50,105 bases of DNA from Paracoccaceae bacterium (GTDB taxonomy: Bacteria > Pseudomonadota > Alphaproteobacteria > Rhodobacterales > Rhodobacteraceae), in assembly GCA_007695345.1 (NCBI GenBank), contig REDZ01000137.1, forward strand, positions 1 to 50,105, written 5' to 3'. A program made the position numbers and the translations under genes. The notes under the pieces were generated by a model, which saw only the letters and a list, made by a program, of their open reading frames with translations, was not told where the DNA came from and did no database searches. This document shows positions 34,632 through 41,918 of this stretch, piece after piece. Position 1 is the stretch's first letter, and the number at the start of each line of letters is the position of its first letter.

Positions 34632-35846
34632 ATGCGCATTCTTCTCGTCCATCAGAATTTTCCGGGGCAGTTTCGTCATCTGGCACCGGCGCTGGTCGCA
34701 CGCGGGCACAAGGTCATGGCCCTGACGGCCGAGAAGAACCAGCAAAGCACGGCGATCCGCACGTTCCGCTACCCCATGCCCGACACGCCCCCCGACCCGC
34801 GGCAATCGCGGCTGGGCACGACCTATACCGCGATGACCGACCGCGCGCATCGGGTGGCACGGGCGGCGGTGCAGTTGCGCGATCAGGTCGGGTTTCGCCC
34901 CGATGTGATCTTTGGCCATTCAGGCTGGGGCGAGACGCTCTTTCTGCGCGAAGTCTGGCCCGAGGCGCGGCTGCTGGTTTATGCCGAATTCTACTATGCC
35001 GCGCAGGGGCTGGATGTGGGGTTCGACCCGGAGTTCAGCCGCAACGATCTGGGTGCGCAATTATCAGTCGTCGCGCGGCAGGGGCATCTGGCGCTGGCGC
35101 TGGTGCAGGCAGATGCCGCCCTTTCCCCGACCGAATGGCAGGCAGATACGACGCCGGCATCCTTGCGCAACAAGATCACCATCATTCATGACGGTGTCGA
35201 CACGGACGCGTTGCGCCCAGATGCGGGGGCGCGGTATCGGTTGCCGAACGGGCATGTCCTGCGCGCGGGGGATGAGGTTCTGACCTATGTGGCCCGCAAT
35301 CTTGAACCCTATCGCGGCACACATATCTTCCTGCGTGCGTTGCCCGAGGTGCTGGCCGCGCGCCCGCAGGCGCAGGTTGTTCTCATCGGGGCAGATGGAA
35401 CCAGCTATGGCGCGGGGCCGCCCAACGGCACATGGCGCGAGGTTTTTCTGGATGAGGTGCGCGACCGGCTGGACCTGTCGCGCGTGCATTTCGTGGGGCG
35501 CGTGCCCTATCGCGATTTCGTGGCGCTGATGCAGATCAGCCGCGCGCATGCCTATCTGAGCGTGCCCTTCGTGCTGTCCTGGTCGATGCTGGAGGCGATG
35601 GCCATGGGGGCCTGTATCATCGGGTCGCGCACTGGCCCGGTTGAAGAGGTGCTGCGCGATGGTGTGAACGGGCGGCTGGTCGATTTCTTCGATATCGAGG
35701 GCTGGTCAGAGGCCCTGACCGACGCGCTCGCCGCGCCCGAGCGCCATGCGCCGCTGCGCATTGCCGCGCGCAAGACGATTGTCGAGAATTACGATTTGCA
35801 TTCGGTCTGCCTGCCGCGTCTGCTGCGCTTTGTCGAGAAGGCATGA
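34632..35846 (+). CDS. Glycosyltransferase family 4-like protein
   Basis: A 404-residue GT-B fold enzyme. The N-terminal acceptor domain starts RILLVHQNFPGQFRHLAPAL; the C-terminal nucleotide-sugar domain holds TYVARNLEPYRGTH, VHFVGRVPYRDFVALM and the E-x7-E-like motif EAMAMGACIIGSRTGPVEEVL. It should transfer a sugar from a nucleotide donor, in lipopolysaccharide, exopolysaccharide or glycolipid synthesis; the substrate is unknown. It starts 15 bases after yejF and may share its transcript, though function seems unrelated. GGGCGGGACGGG precedes the ATG. Confidence 0.85.
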   Translation: MRILLVHQNFPGQFRHLAPALVARGHKVMALTAEKNQQSTAIRTFRYPMPDTPPDPRQSRLGTTYTAMTDRAHRVARAAVQLRDQVGFRPDVIFGHSGWGETLFLREVWPEARLLVYAEFYYAAQGLDVGFDPEFSRNDLGAQLSVVARQGHLALALVQADAALSPTEWQADTTPASLRNKITIIHDGVDTDALRPDAGARYRLPNGHVLRAGDEVLTYVARNLEPYRGTHIFLRALPEVLAARPQAQVVLIGADGTSYGAGPPNGTWREVFLDEVRDRLDLSRVHFVGRVPYRDFVALMQISRAHAYLSVPFVLSWSMLEAMAMGACIIGSRTGPVEEVLRDGVNGRLVDFFDIEGWSEALTDALAAPERHAPLRIAARKTIVENYDLHSVCLPRLLRFVEKA

Positions 35847-35899
35847 AGCGCCCGCTCGGGGGCCCCTCCCGCCCGCCCATGCCCCGCTCGCGGGCGCTT

Positions 35900-35916
35900 G
35901 CGCCCCTGCGGGGCGC
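35900..35916. terminator. GC hairpin between convergent glycosyltransferase and hemN genes
   Basis: GCGCCCC / GGGGCGC, a perfect 7-bp stem with loop TGC, inside an 84-bp convergent gap that is almost entirely G and C. Candidate bidirectional terminator without T run. Confidence 0.45.
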
Positions 35917-35930
35917 GCAGGGGCGCGGTA

Positions 35931-37286
35931 TCAGATCGCGGAACTGTGGCTGGTCTGCGCCATCGCATATTCATCGAAGACCGCCGCGACCATCCGCGTC
36001 AGCGCCCGCCCTTCCGGCAGGATCGTCAGTCCGTCCGGGTTGCGCTGCACAAACGGGCTGAACCGTTCGGTGGCAGTGGCGATCAGCATATCAAGCGTGG
36101 TGGCATCAGCGCCATGGTTGCCGATCAACGTGCTGCGTGACAGGCGGAAGTCGCACATCAGTTCCTCTATCGCGCGGCCCCGCCACAGATCATCCGGAGT
36201 AAAGGCGTGGCCGCGGGCAGTCGCGAAGGTGCCTGCGTCGATTGCCTTCTTCCATGCGGCGGTGGCAGGTGCATTCTGTGCATAGCCCTGCGGAAAGCGT
36301 GAAATCGATGACGCGCCAAGGCCGACAAGGACAGGCGAGGTGTCATCGGTGTAGCCCTGGAAATTCCGGCGCAAGGTGCCGTCGCGTGCCGCCCGTGCCA
36401 ACCCGTCATGCGGACGGGCGAAATGGTCGATCCCGATTTCGTCGTAGCCATCCCACAGCAGCAATCTGCGGGCGGTTTCATACAGGTCCAGCCGCTCTTC
36501 CGGGCGGGGCAGGGTGTCAGAGGGGATCATCTGCTGGCGCCGTGCCATCCAGGGTACATGCGCGTAGCCATAAAGCGCGATCCGGTCGGGATTGAGGGTC
36601 AGAAGCTTCTGAATGGATTCTGCTATCTGCCGATTTGTCTGATTCGGCAGCCCGTAAAGAATATCGGCATTCAGGCTGGTAACCCCGCGGTCGCGAATCG
36701 CATCGGTCGCGGATTTCGTGATCTCGAAACTCTGGTCACGACCGATGATGGCCTGTATCTGCGGGTCGAAGTCCTGCACCCCGACCGAAGCGCGGTTCAT
36801 CCCCGCCTCTGTGAGTGCATCAAGGCGCGGGGCGTCGATCTCGTTGGGGTCAATCTCGACAGAGAATTCCCCTCCTTCGGCCAGCGGTGCAATGTCGAAA
36901 ATCTGTTCGGCGAGCGTGCGCATCAGTGCAGGCGGCAACAGTGTTGGGGTGCCCCCACCCCAATGCAGGCGTGACAGGCTTACGCCCTGCGGCAGGTGCT
37001 GGCGCAGCAATTCCAGTTCTTGTGCGAGAGACTGGACATAAGCGATGACGGGCGCGTCGTTCTGCGTGCCTTGAGTCCGACAAGCACAGAACCAGCACAG
37101 CCTGCGACAGAATGGCACATGCAGATAGAGTGATATCTGGCTGCCTGCAGGTATCTGCCTGATCCAGTTGGCGAAATCCGGTGCTGCAAGGCCACCGGAA
37201 AAATGCGGAGCGGTCGGATAACTCGTGTACCGTGGCACACGAGCGTCAAACAATCCGAGCTGTGTAAGTTGATTTACATGCGTCAT
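35931..37286 (-). CDS. hemN: Oxygen-independent coproporphyrinogen III oxidase (radical SAM)
   Basis: A 451-residue cytosolic radical SAM enzyme that decarboxylates coproporphyrinogen III without oxygen in haem synthesis. The 4Fe-4S/SAM motif is C60-x3-C64-x2-C67 with the extra C69 seen in true HemN (PFCRRLCWFCACRT); GGGTPTLL and DILYGLPNQT follow, and the C-terminal HemN domain has FQGYTDDTSPVLVGLGASSISRF. The intact CxxxCxxCxC argues against the HemW haem chaperone. It is divergent from fnrL with a perfect FNR box between them, fitting oxygen control. The start has no clear ribosome site. Confidence 0.93.
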   Translation of the reverse strand: MTHVNQLTQLGLFDARVPRYTSYPTAPHFSGGLAAPDFANWIRQIPAGSQISLYLHVPFCRRLCWFCACRTQGTQNDAPVIAYVQSLAQELELLRQHLPQGVSLSRLHWGGGTPTLLPPALMRTLAEQIFDIAPLAEGGEFSVEIDPNEIDAPRLDALTEAGMNRASVGVQDFDPQIQAIIGRDQSFEITKSATDAIRDRGVTSLNADILYGLPNQTNRQIAESIQKLLTLNPDRIALYGYAHVPWMARRQQMIPSDTLPRPEERLDLYETARRLLLWDGYDEIGIDHFARPHDGLARAARDGTLRRNFQGYTDDTSPVLVGLGASSISRFPQGYAQNAPATAAWKKAIDAGTFATARGHAFTPDDLWRGRAIEELMCDFRLSRSTLIGNHGADATTLDMLIATATERFSPFVQRNPDGLTILPEGRALTRMVAAVFDEYAMAQTSHSSAI

Positions 37287-37296
37287 GTGCTTAAGA

Positions 37297-37310
37297 TTGA
37301 CACCTGATAA
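37297..37310. promoter_or_regulatory. Possible second FNR-type site near hemN start
   Basis: TTGACACCTGATAA differs at one position from the loose pattern TTGWYNNNNRWCAA. It lies 11-24 bases before the hemN start codon, 25 bases centre-to-centre from the perfect box. Low certainty. Confidence 0.3.
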
Positions 37311-37321
37311 TCCTTGTTGCC

Positions 37322-37335
37322 TTGATTCAGATCAA
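37322..37335. promoter_or_regulatory. FNR/FnrL box
   Basis: TTGATTCAGATCAA matches the FNR consensus TTGAT-N4-ATCAA exactly. It ends 5 bases before the fnrL start codon, where bound protein would block fnrL expression, and is centred 42 bases before the hemN start. Confidence 0.88.
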
Positions 37336-37340
37336 AATCC

Positions 37341-38093
37341 ATGCCCAGAACCGCCCCAAAACTCATACCCGCATCGCAGGAGTGCAAGGATTGCCCGATT
37401 CGGCACCGCGCTGTCTGCGCCAAATGTGAACCCGACGAACTGGATGCGCTGGAACAGATCAAGTTCTATCGTAGTTTCGAGGCCGGGCAGACTGTGGTCT
37501 GGGCCGGTGACAGCATGGAATTCGTGGCCTCGGTCGTGACGGGTATCGGCACATTGTCGCAGACGATGGAAGATGGACGCCGCCAGATGGTCGGCCTGCT
37601 GCTGCCCTCTGATTTCGTGGGGCGTCCGGGGCGTGACACATCGGCCTATGATGTCACGGCGGCGACGGATGTGGTGATGTGCTGTTTTCGCCGCAAGCCG
37701 TTTCAGGACATGATGCTGCGGACACCGCATATCGGCCAGCGCCTGCTGGAAATGACGCTGGACGAACTGGATGCGGCGCGCGAATGGATGCTGCTTCTGG
37801 GGCGCAAGACGGCGCGGGAAAAGATATCAAGCCTGCTCTGCATCATCGCGCGGCGCGATGCGTCGCTGAAACTGTCACGATCTGGTGGGTCCATGAGTTT
37901 TGACCTGCCTCTCACGCGTGAGGCGATGTCGGAATATCTGGGCCTGACGCTGGAAACCGTCAGTCGGCAGATGTCGGCGCTGCGCAAGGAAGGTCTGATC
38001 GTCACCGAAGGCAAGCGTCATATCGTTATCCCGGATTTCGACCTGCTGCTGGAAGAAACCGGCGATGACAGCGATGGTGGTTTCCTCGTCTGA
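37341..38093 (+). CDS. fnrL: FnrL, oxygen-sensing Crp/FNR family regulator
   Basis: A 250-residue regulator. The N-terminal cysteines C15, C18, C26 and C29 (ECKDCPIRHRAVCAKC) provide ligands for the oxygen-labile 4Fe-4S cluster; a cAMP-binding-like domain follows, a dimer helix near residues 135-160, and a C-terminal helix-turn-helix (PLTREAMSEYLGLTLETVSRQMSALRK) with the E-SR contact residues of FNR. Under low oxygen it would activate hemN and respiratory genes. The box 5 bases upstream predicts autorepression. The hemN-fnrL-universal stress order matches Rhodobacter sphaeroides. Confidence 0.95.
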   Translation: MPRTAPKLIPASQECKDCPIRHRAVCAKCEPDELDALEQIKFYRSFEAGQTVVWAGDSMEFVASVVTGIGTLSQTMEDGRRQMVGLLLPSDFVGRPGRDTSAYDVTAATDVVMCCFRRKPFQDMMLRTPHIGQRLLEMTLDELDAAREWMLLLGRKTAREKISSLLCIIARRDASLKLSRSGGSMSFDLPLTREAMSEYLGLTLETVSRQMSALRKEGLIVTEGKRHIVIPDFDLLLEETGDDSDGGFLV

Positions 38094-38145
38094 CATGACA
38101 GGCCTGGGTTAGGTCGGCACTGCCTGAATACCCTGCAGCGCCGCC

Positions 38146-38167
38146 ATGCGCCAACTTGCTGGCGCAT
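38146..38167 (+). terminator. Hairpin downstream of fnrL
   Basis: ATGCGCCA / TGGCGCAT, a perfect 8-bp stem with loop ACTTGC, 53 bases after the fnrL stop. No T run. The remaining 215-bp gap holds no gene. Confidence 0.4.
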
Positions 38168-38308
38168 CTGCCTGCGGCGTCACCACAGGCACGAATTGTG
38201 CCACAACTGTCCGCATCTGTTCATATTTCCGGCGAAATTGAATTTCACAAATGCGCTATCGTGTCACGGTTGTGGCGCCAAAAAACGGAACGAACCAGAG
38301 CAGTACGG

Positions 38309-38803
38309 ATGTTCGATTGGGACAGAGATTATGCGGAACTTGTCGGCGCAGAACGGGCAGAACACGCGCAGGCACAGCACAGGGCGCAACAGGCGGCGCC
38401 GCAATTCATGAACCGTGACTGGATGCAGCGCCTGTCATCCGCCCGGCTGTTTATGGCGGCACTGGCCGTGTGTCTGATCGCGGGTCTGACCTTTGAGAAA
38501 CGCGCAAAGCTTTCGGGTGCGTTGCCGCGCATCTCTGGCCCGCAGGCCGAATCGCTATTCGCTGCGCAGGCCGACAGCGTGGTGGTTGATACGCTACCCG
38601 CCGAACTGGTCATGTATGATGCCGCGCAGTACCAGCGCTTCATGCAGGGGTTGCAGGGCATGACCGCGCCAGACCTGCACGCCTATTTGCGCGCAACCCG
38701 CACGGATCTGGCGCTGGCCCCGGCGGCGCTGACCCCGTTTTATCGCGATGCGCTGTTCATGCTGGAGCAGCACATGCGCGACATCGGGGTCAGCGTGCCA
38801 TGA
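38309..38803 (+). CDS. Small membrane protein of unknown function
   Basis: A 164-residue protein with one hydrophobic segment at about residues 48-66 (ARLFMAALAVCLIAGLTF). The N-terminal part is charged and Gln/Ala-rich (AERAEHAQAQHRAQQAAPQF) and the C-terminal part, predicted outside, is helical. I do not recognise the family. ATG 38309 has only AGAGCAG upstream; the frame is open further 5' without a good start. Its last 14 bases overlap the end of the convergent universal stress gene. Confidence 0.6.
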   Translation: MFDWDRDYAELVGAERAEHAQAQHRAQQAAPQFMNRDWMQRLSSARLFMAALAVCLIAGLTFEKRAKLSGALPRISGPQAESLFAAQADSVVVDTLPAELVMYDAAQYQRFMQGLQGMTAPDLHAYLRATRTDLALAPAALTPFYRDALFMLEQHMRDIGVSVP

Positions 38804-39629
38804 GGACCGGGCTCTTGCACGATTCGAGCATGTCGCGGGTTGTGCCGCCCAGAATGGCCTGACGCAGCCGCGAATGGCTATAGGCGCCCATCACCAACAG
38901 ATCGGCGTTCTGATCCATCATATGGCGTTGCAGAACCTCGCTGATGCGGGGCAGGGATCTGGCCAGCACGGACACTTCGGGCCGCGCCCCGTGCCGTGCC
39001 AGCATCTGGCTGAGCAGGCCACCGGGGTCCGAGCGTTCGGGGCCATGGGTCGGCGGGTCGATCACCACGACATTCACCATTTCTGCCGCGACCAGCAGCG
39101 GCAGCGCTGCGCGCGCGGCGTCCAGCGCCTCGTCCGTCTGGTTCCATGCCAGCACGATCCGGTCAAAGGCCGGCAGGGCGGCGCCGGGTTGCGGCAGGAT
39201 CAGCACGGGCGCGTTGCCATCGAAAAGCGCGGCTTCGGTCGTGATTTCATCCTGAGGGCCGCGCCCGTCGCCATAGGGCGGCGGCAACACCACCAGATCG
39301 GCAAAGCGTGTCAGTTGCCCGACATGGGTCGCGATCCCGCCCAGTGTGACGACAGCTGTCTCGACACTCCAGCGCAGATTGGCGTTGCGCATCCGCGCGC
39401 GCGCGCCATCGGCCAGGGCATCGGCGCGGTCGCGCGCCGCGTCCAGCGCGTCTTGGTAAATCATCGCCGGTGCGCCGGCGTAAAACCCCACGCTTTGCGT
39501 GACATCAACGCCCAGACAGACGATATCCAGATGCGCGTCGAATCGCATCGCGAGTTCCGAGGCCGAACTGAGCAGCGGGCCGATGTCATCCTCGGAATTC
39601 AGAAAGGTGCAGATGGATTTGTAGCTCAT
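38790..39629 (-). CDS. Universal stress protein (UspA) family, tandem domains
   Basis: A 279-residue protein with two Usp folds. The second domain has the nucleotide-binding signature GAYSHSRLRQAILGGTTRDML followed by SPVLMAR; the first lacks it. ATG 39629 is chosen for the AAGGGGGGG stretch 7 bases upstream and the typical start MSYKSICTFL; the longer in-frame reading overlaps other signals. In Rhodobacter a homologue sits between fnrL and the ccoNOQP cbb3 oxidase operon. Here fnrL is retained but cco genes are not adjacent. A degenerate FNR-like box lies 62-75 bases upstream. Confidence 0.88.
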   Translation of the reverse strand: MSYKSICTFLNSEDDIGPLLSSASELAMRFDAHLDIVCLGVDVTQSVGFYAGAPAMIYQDALDAARDRADALADGARARMRNANLRWSVETAVVTLGGIATHVGQLTRFADLVVLPPPYGDGRGPQDEITTEAALFDGNAPVLILPQPGAALPAFDRIVLAWNQTDEALDAARAALPLLVAAEMVNVVVIDPPTHGPERSDPGGLLSQMLARHGARPEVSVLARSLPRISEVLQRHMMDQNADLLVMGAYSHSRLRQAILGGTTRDMLESCKSPVLMAR

Positions 39630-39690
39630 GGCGCCCCCCCTTAGTGTTGCGTGATCTGACCGATCATCGCGCAGGTTGCAGACAGGTTCC

Positions 39691-39704
39691 ATGATCTGGG
39701 ACAA
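39691..39704 (-). promoter_or_regulatory. Degenerate FNR-like box upstream of the universal stress gene
   Basis: On the minus strand TTGTCCCAGATCAT differs at one position from TTGWYNNNNRWCAA. Centred 68 bases before the start codon, it would suit class II activation with a 27-base leader. Speculative. Confidence 0.3.
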
Positions 39705-39743
39705 GTTTTGCGGCGAAGTGAGAGCCCGCCGATACGTGCCTTT

Positions 39744-39774
39744 GGTGCCGACCCGATGGTTTCGGGTCGGCACC
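39744..39774 (-). terminator. Strong hairpin after the 49-residue gene
   Basis: GGTGCCGACCCG / CGGGTCGGCACC pair perfectly over 12 bp with a 7-base loop, starting 9 bases past the stop of the small leftward gene. No U tract on the minus strand; it may terminate or stabilise that transcript. Confidence 0.5.
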
Positions 39775-39783
39775 CGGACTGGT

Positions 39784-39933
39784 TCAGCCCTGCGCCCGGT
39801 CGATCGGGGCCTGCAGGCGCACGCGGTCGGATTGCGACGGCACTGCGGGGTTACAGTCTTTTGCGGTTGTACGCTTTGCCTGCGGGTCGAAACGGGTGGC
39901 GAGGAAGATGGATTTCGCATGGATATCTAACAT
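39784..39933 (-). CDS. Small protein (49 residues), unknown
   Basis: ATG 39933 has an excellent ribosome site, GGAGG 5 bases upstream, and opens 49 codons ending at TGA 39784. The product starts MLDIHAKSIFLATRFDPQAK, is basic and polar, and has one cysteine, no signal peptide and no membrane segment. Third-position base use looks coding. A 12-bp hairpin follows the stop. It lies between the universal stress gene (downstream, same strand) and a divergent LysR gene, so it may be a LysR target or lead an operon with the stress gene. No family recognised. Confidence 0.5.
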   Translation of the reverse strand: MLDIHAKSIFLATRFDPQAKRTTAKDCNPAVPSQSDRVRLQAPIDRAQG

Positions 39934-40019
39934 TGTGGCCTCCGGCGCTGGTGTGATATGGCGTGAATAGCGCCTTTTTCGTGTTTATGGCGAGTCTGGA
40001 AAGTTTCTGACATGTTAGC

Positions 40020-40937
40020 ATGGATTACATGATGGATTGGCGCGACCTGCCCCCTCTCTCGGCGCTGCGGGCCTTTGCCGCCTGGGCTGAAAGCGGGTCT
40101 GTCGTGACGGCTGCCGCACGTCTGGGCGTAACCCATGCCGCAATCAGCCAGCAGATCCGCGCGCTGGAAAAGGCGCTCGATATCGGGCTGGTCAGCCGCA
40201 ATGGCCGCCGGATCGAGATGACGGATGAGGGGCGGCGCCTGGCCGAAGGGCTGACACGCGGCTTTGGCGAGATTGCGCATGTTGTTGCGGAACTGCGCGA
40301 CGCGCAGGACCTGCGTCCGCTTCAGGTGACCACCACGCCGATGTTCGCCAGCGCCTGGCTGGTGCCACGTCTGGGCGCGTTTCGTGCCGCGCATCCGGCG
40401 GTCGATCTGGTGATCGACCCGGTGCCGGGAATGCGCATGCTGGAACCAGGCGGCATTGATGTCGCGATCCGGTCGGGCAGCGGCGGCTGGCCGGGGCTGG
40501 AATCGCGCTTGCTGGTGCCCGCGCCCCTGATCGTGGTCGGTGCGCCCGAACTGTTGAAGGGCGTCGCCGAGGGGGATCTGGACGCGCTGACCGCGCTGCC
40601 CTGGCTGAGTGAGCTGGGCCATAACGAGGCCACGCAATTCCTGGCCCGGCAGGGGGTCGCGCAGGGGTTGCGCGGCGGCGTTACGCATCTGCCCGGCAAC
40701 CTGATGCTGGACGCCGTGCGCGCGGGCCACGGGCTGGCCGTGGTGACCGAGGCGCTGGCGGCATCCGACATTGCGTCGGGGCGGCTGCGGATCATGCTGC
40801 GCGACGATTCGGTGCGCGGGTATTTTCTGGTCACACGTCCGGGCATCCAGCGCCCGCCGCTGCGCGCCTTTGTGCGCTGGATCACGCGTGAAGCGGCGCG
40901 GAAAGCGGATATGAGCGTCGCGGCCTTCCGGACGTGA
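40020..40937 (+). CDS. LysR family regulator (GcvA-like)
   Basis: A 305-residue regulator. The N-terminal helix-turn-helix reads LPPLSALRAFAAWAESGSVV, ARLGVTHAAISQQIRALEKAL; SRNGRRIEMTDEGRRLAEGL is the wing and linker helix start, and the rest is the two-lobed effector domain (TTTPMFASAWLVPRL, GGIDVAIRSGSGGWPGLES), a pattern close to GcvA-type members. ATG 40020, 40029 or 40032 could start translation; none has a clear ribosome site. It is divergent from the 49-residue gene by 86 bases, the classical arrangement of a LysR gene and its target. Confidence 0.88.
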   Translation: MDYMMDWRDLPPLSALRAFAAWAESGSVVTAAARLGVTHAAISQQIRALEKALDIGLVSRNGRRIEMTDEGRRLAEGLTRGFGEIAHVVAELRDAQDLRPLQVTTTPMFASAWLVPRLGAFRAAHPAVDLVIDPVPGMRMLEPGGIDVAIRSGSGGWPGLESRLLVPAPLIVVGAPELLKGVAEGDLDALTALPWLSELGHNEATQFLARQGVAQGLRGGVTHLPGNLMLDAVRAGHGLAVVTEALAASDIASGRLRIMLRDDSVRGYFLVTRPGIQRPPLRAFVRWITREAARKADMSVAAFRT

Positions 40938-40943
40938 CGGGCG

Positions 40944-41873
40944 CTACGCGCGGTCCCTCTTGCGCGGCTTGTTCCTTTTCCAGCGCCGATGCGACCACAT
41001 CCACTGGTCCATATGCGCATCGATCACCGCTTCCAGCGAGGCATGGAGCGCGCGCGTCATTGTCACCGGGTCGCTATGGGGGATCGGTGCTTCGACCTGA
41101 ATGCGAAAGGAATATCCATCCGCGTCACGGATGCCATACGCGGGCACCAGCAGGGCGCCGTATTTCAGCGCCATCTCGGCCGATGCGGTCGATGTGCGCG
41201 CAGGCTGGCCCATGAAATCGATCAACTCCCCATGCGCCATGTAGTGATCGGCGATCAGACCGATCATCCCGCCTCCGCGCAGATGCCGGACAAGCCCCGC
41301 CAGCCCCGCCCGGTCGCGTGGAAAGACCGGGGCGGCGATATGTTCGATCGCCGCGACATACCGCTTGTTGAAGGCAGGGTTGCGCATGGGCATGTAGATG
41401 CTCGCGATGTTGCATCCGCGCTGCTGCAGGGCGACATTGGCTGCAATGTAATTGCCCAGATGCGCCGTCACCAGAACAACCGGCTGGCCAGCATCGCGCG
41501 CCGCGTCCAGCGCTGGCAGGCCCTCGCCCGTGATCGGGCAGTCGCGGACATGCGCGACAAAGCTGTCGCCCGAAAAGGTTTCGGCCATGGTGCGGGCCAT
41601 GTTGCGTGGCACGACGCGACACATGCGGCGCACCTCGCGCTCCGGCATGTCGGGGCGGATCAGTGCGAGATTGTCGCGGATGCGCCGGGGCATGTCCGCC
41701 AGCGGCCCGATGACATGTTCCCCCATCCAGCCGATCAGCCCGATCCGCCAGCGATAGGGCAGGGGGCGCGTCAGCGTCAGCAGCGTGGCCGTCACGCGCA
41801 TTTCCAGCCAGTGCTTCCAGCTTAGCGGTGCCGTATCGGGGTCATCCCGTGCCGTGGGGGTAGTCTGTGTCAT
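40944..41873 (-). CDS. LpxL/HtrB-type lysophospholipid acyltransferase with altered active site
   Basis: A 309-residue protein of the lipid A lauroyl/myristoyl acyltransferase family. Seen: membrane-proximal N-terminus (WKHWLEMRVTATLLTL), the family block YMPMRNPAFNKRYVAAIEHI, GGGMIGLIADHYMAHGELIDFMG and the C-terminal QWMWSHRRWKRNK. The catalytic HX4(D/E) motif, however, reads HLGNYI: the acidic residue is isoleucine. If the reading is right, catalysis may be lost or altered. Start ATG 41873 is chosen over a TTG at 41888; neither has a strong ribosome site. It is downstream of gshA on the same strand, 45 bases away. Confidence 0.82.
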   Translation of the reverse strand: MTQTTPTARDDPDTAPLSWKHWLEMRVTATLLTLTRPLPYRWRIGLIGWMGEHVIGPLADMPRRIRDNLALIRPDMPEREVRRMCRVVPRNMARTMAETFSGDSFVAHVRDCPITGEGLPALDAARDAGQPVVLVTAHLGNYIAANVALQQRGCNIASIYMPMRNPAFNKRYVAAIEHIAAPVFPRDRAGLAGLVRHLRGGGMIGLIADHYMAHGELIDFMGQPARTSTASAEMALKYGALLVPAYGIRDADGYSFRIQVEAPIPHSDPVTMTRALHASLEAVIDAHMDQWMWSHRRWKRNKPRKRDRA

Positions 41874-41918
41874 GCGCGGTGATTGCAAGGCAGCGGCGAC
41901 GCTGTCAAGCGCCGCGCA

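Noticed and set aside
39652-39666. TGATC-N5-GATCA inverted repeat upstream of the universal stress gene, considered as an FNR box
   Set aside because: Spacing is wrong for TTGAT-N4-ATCAA and the outer bases do not match.
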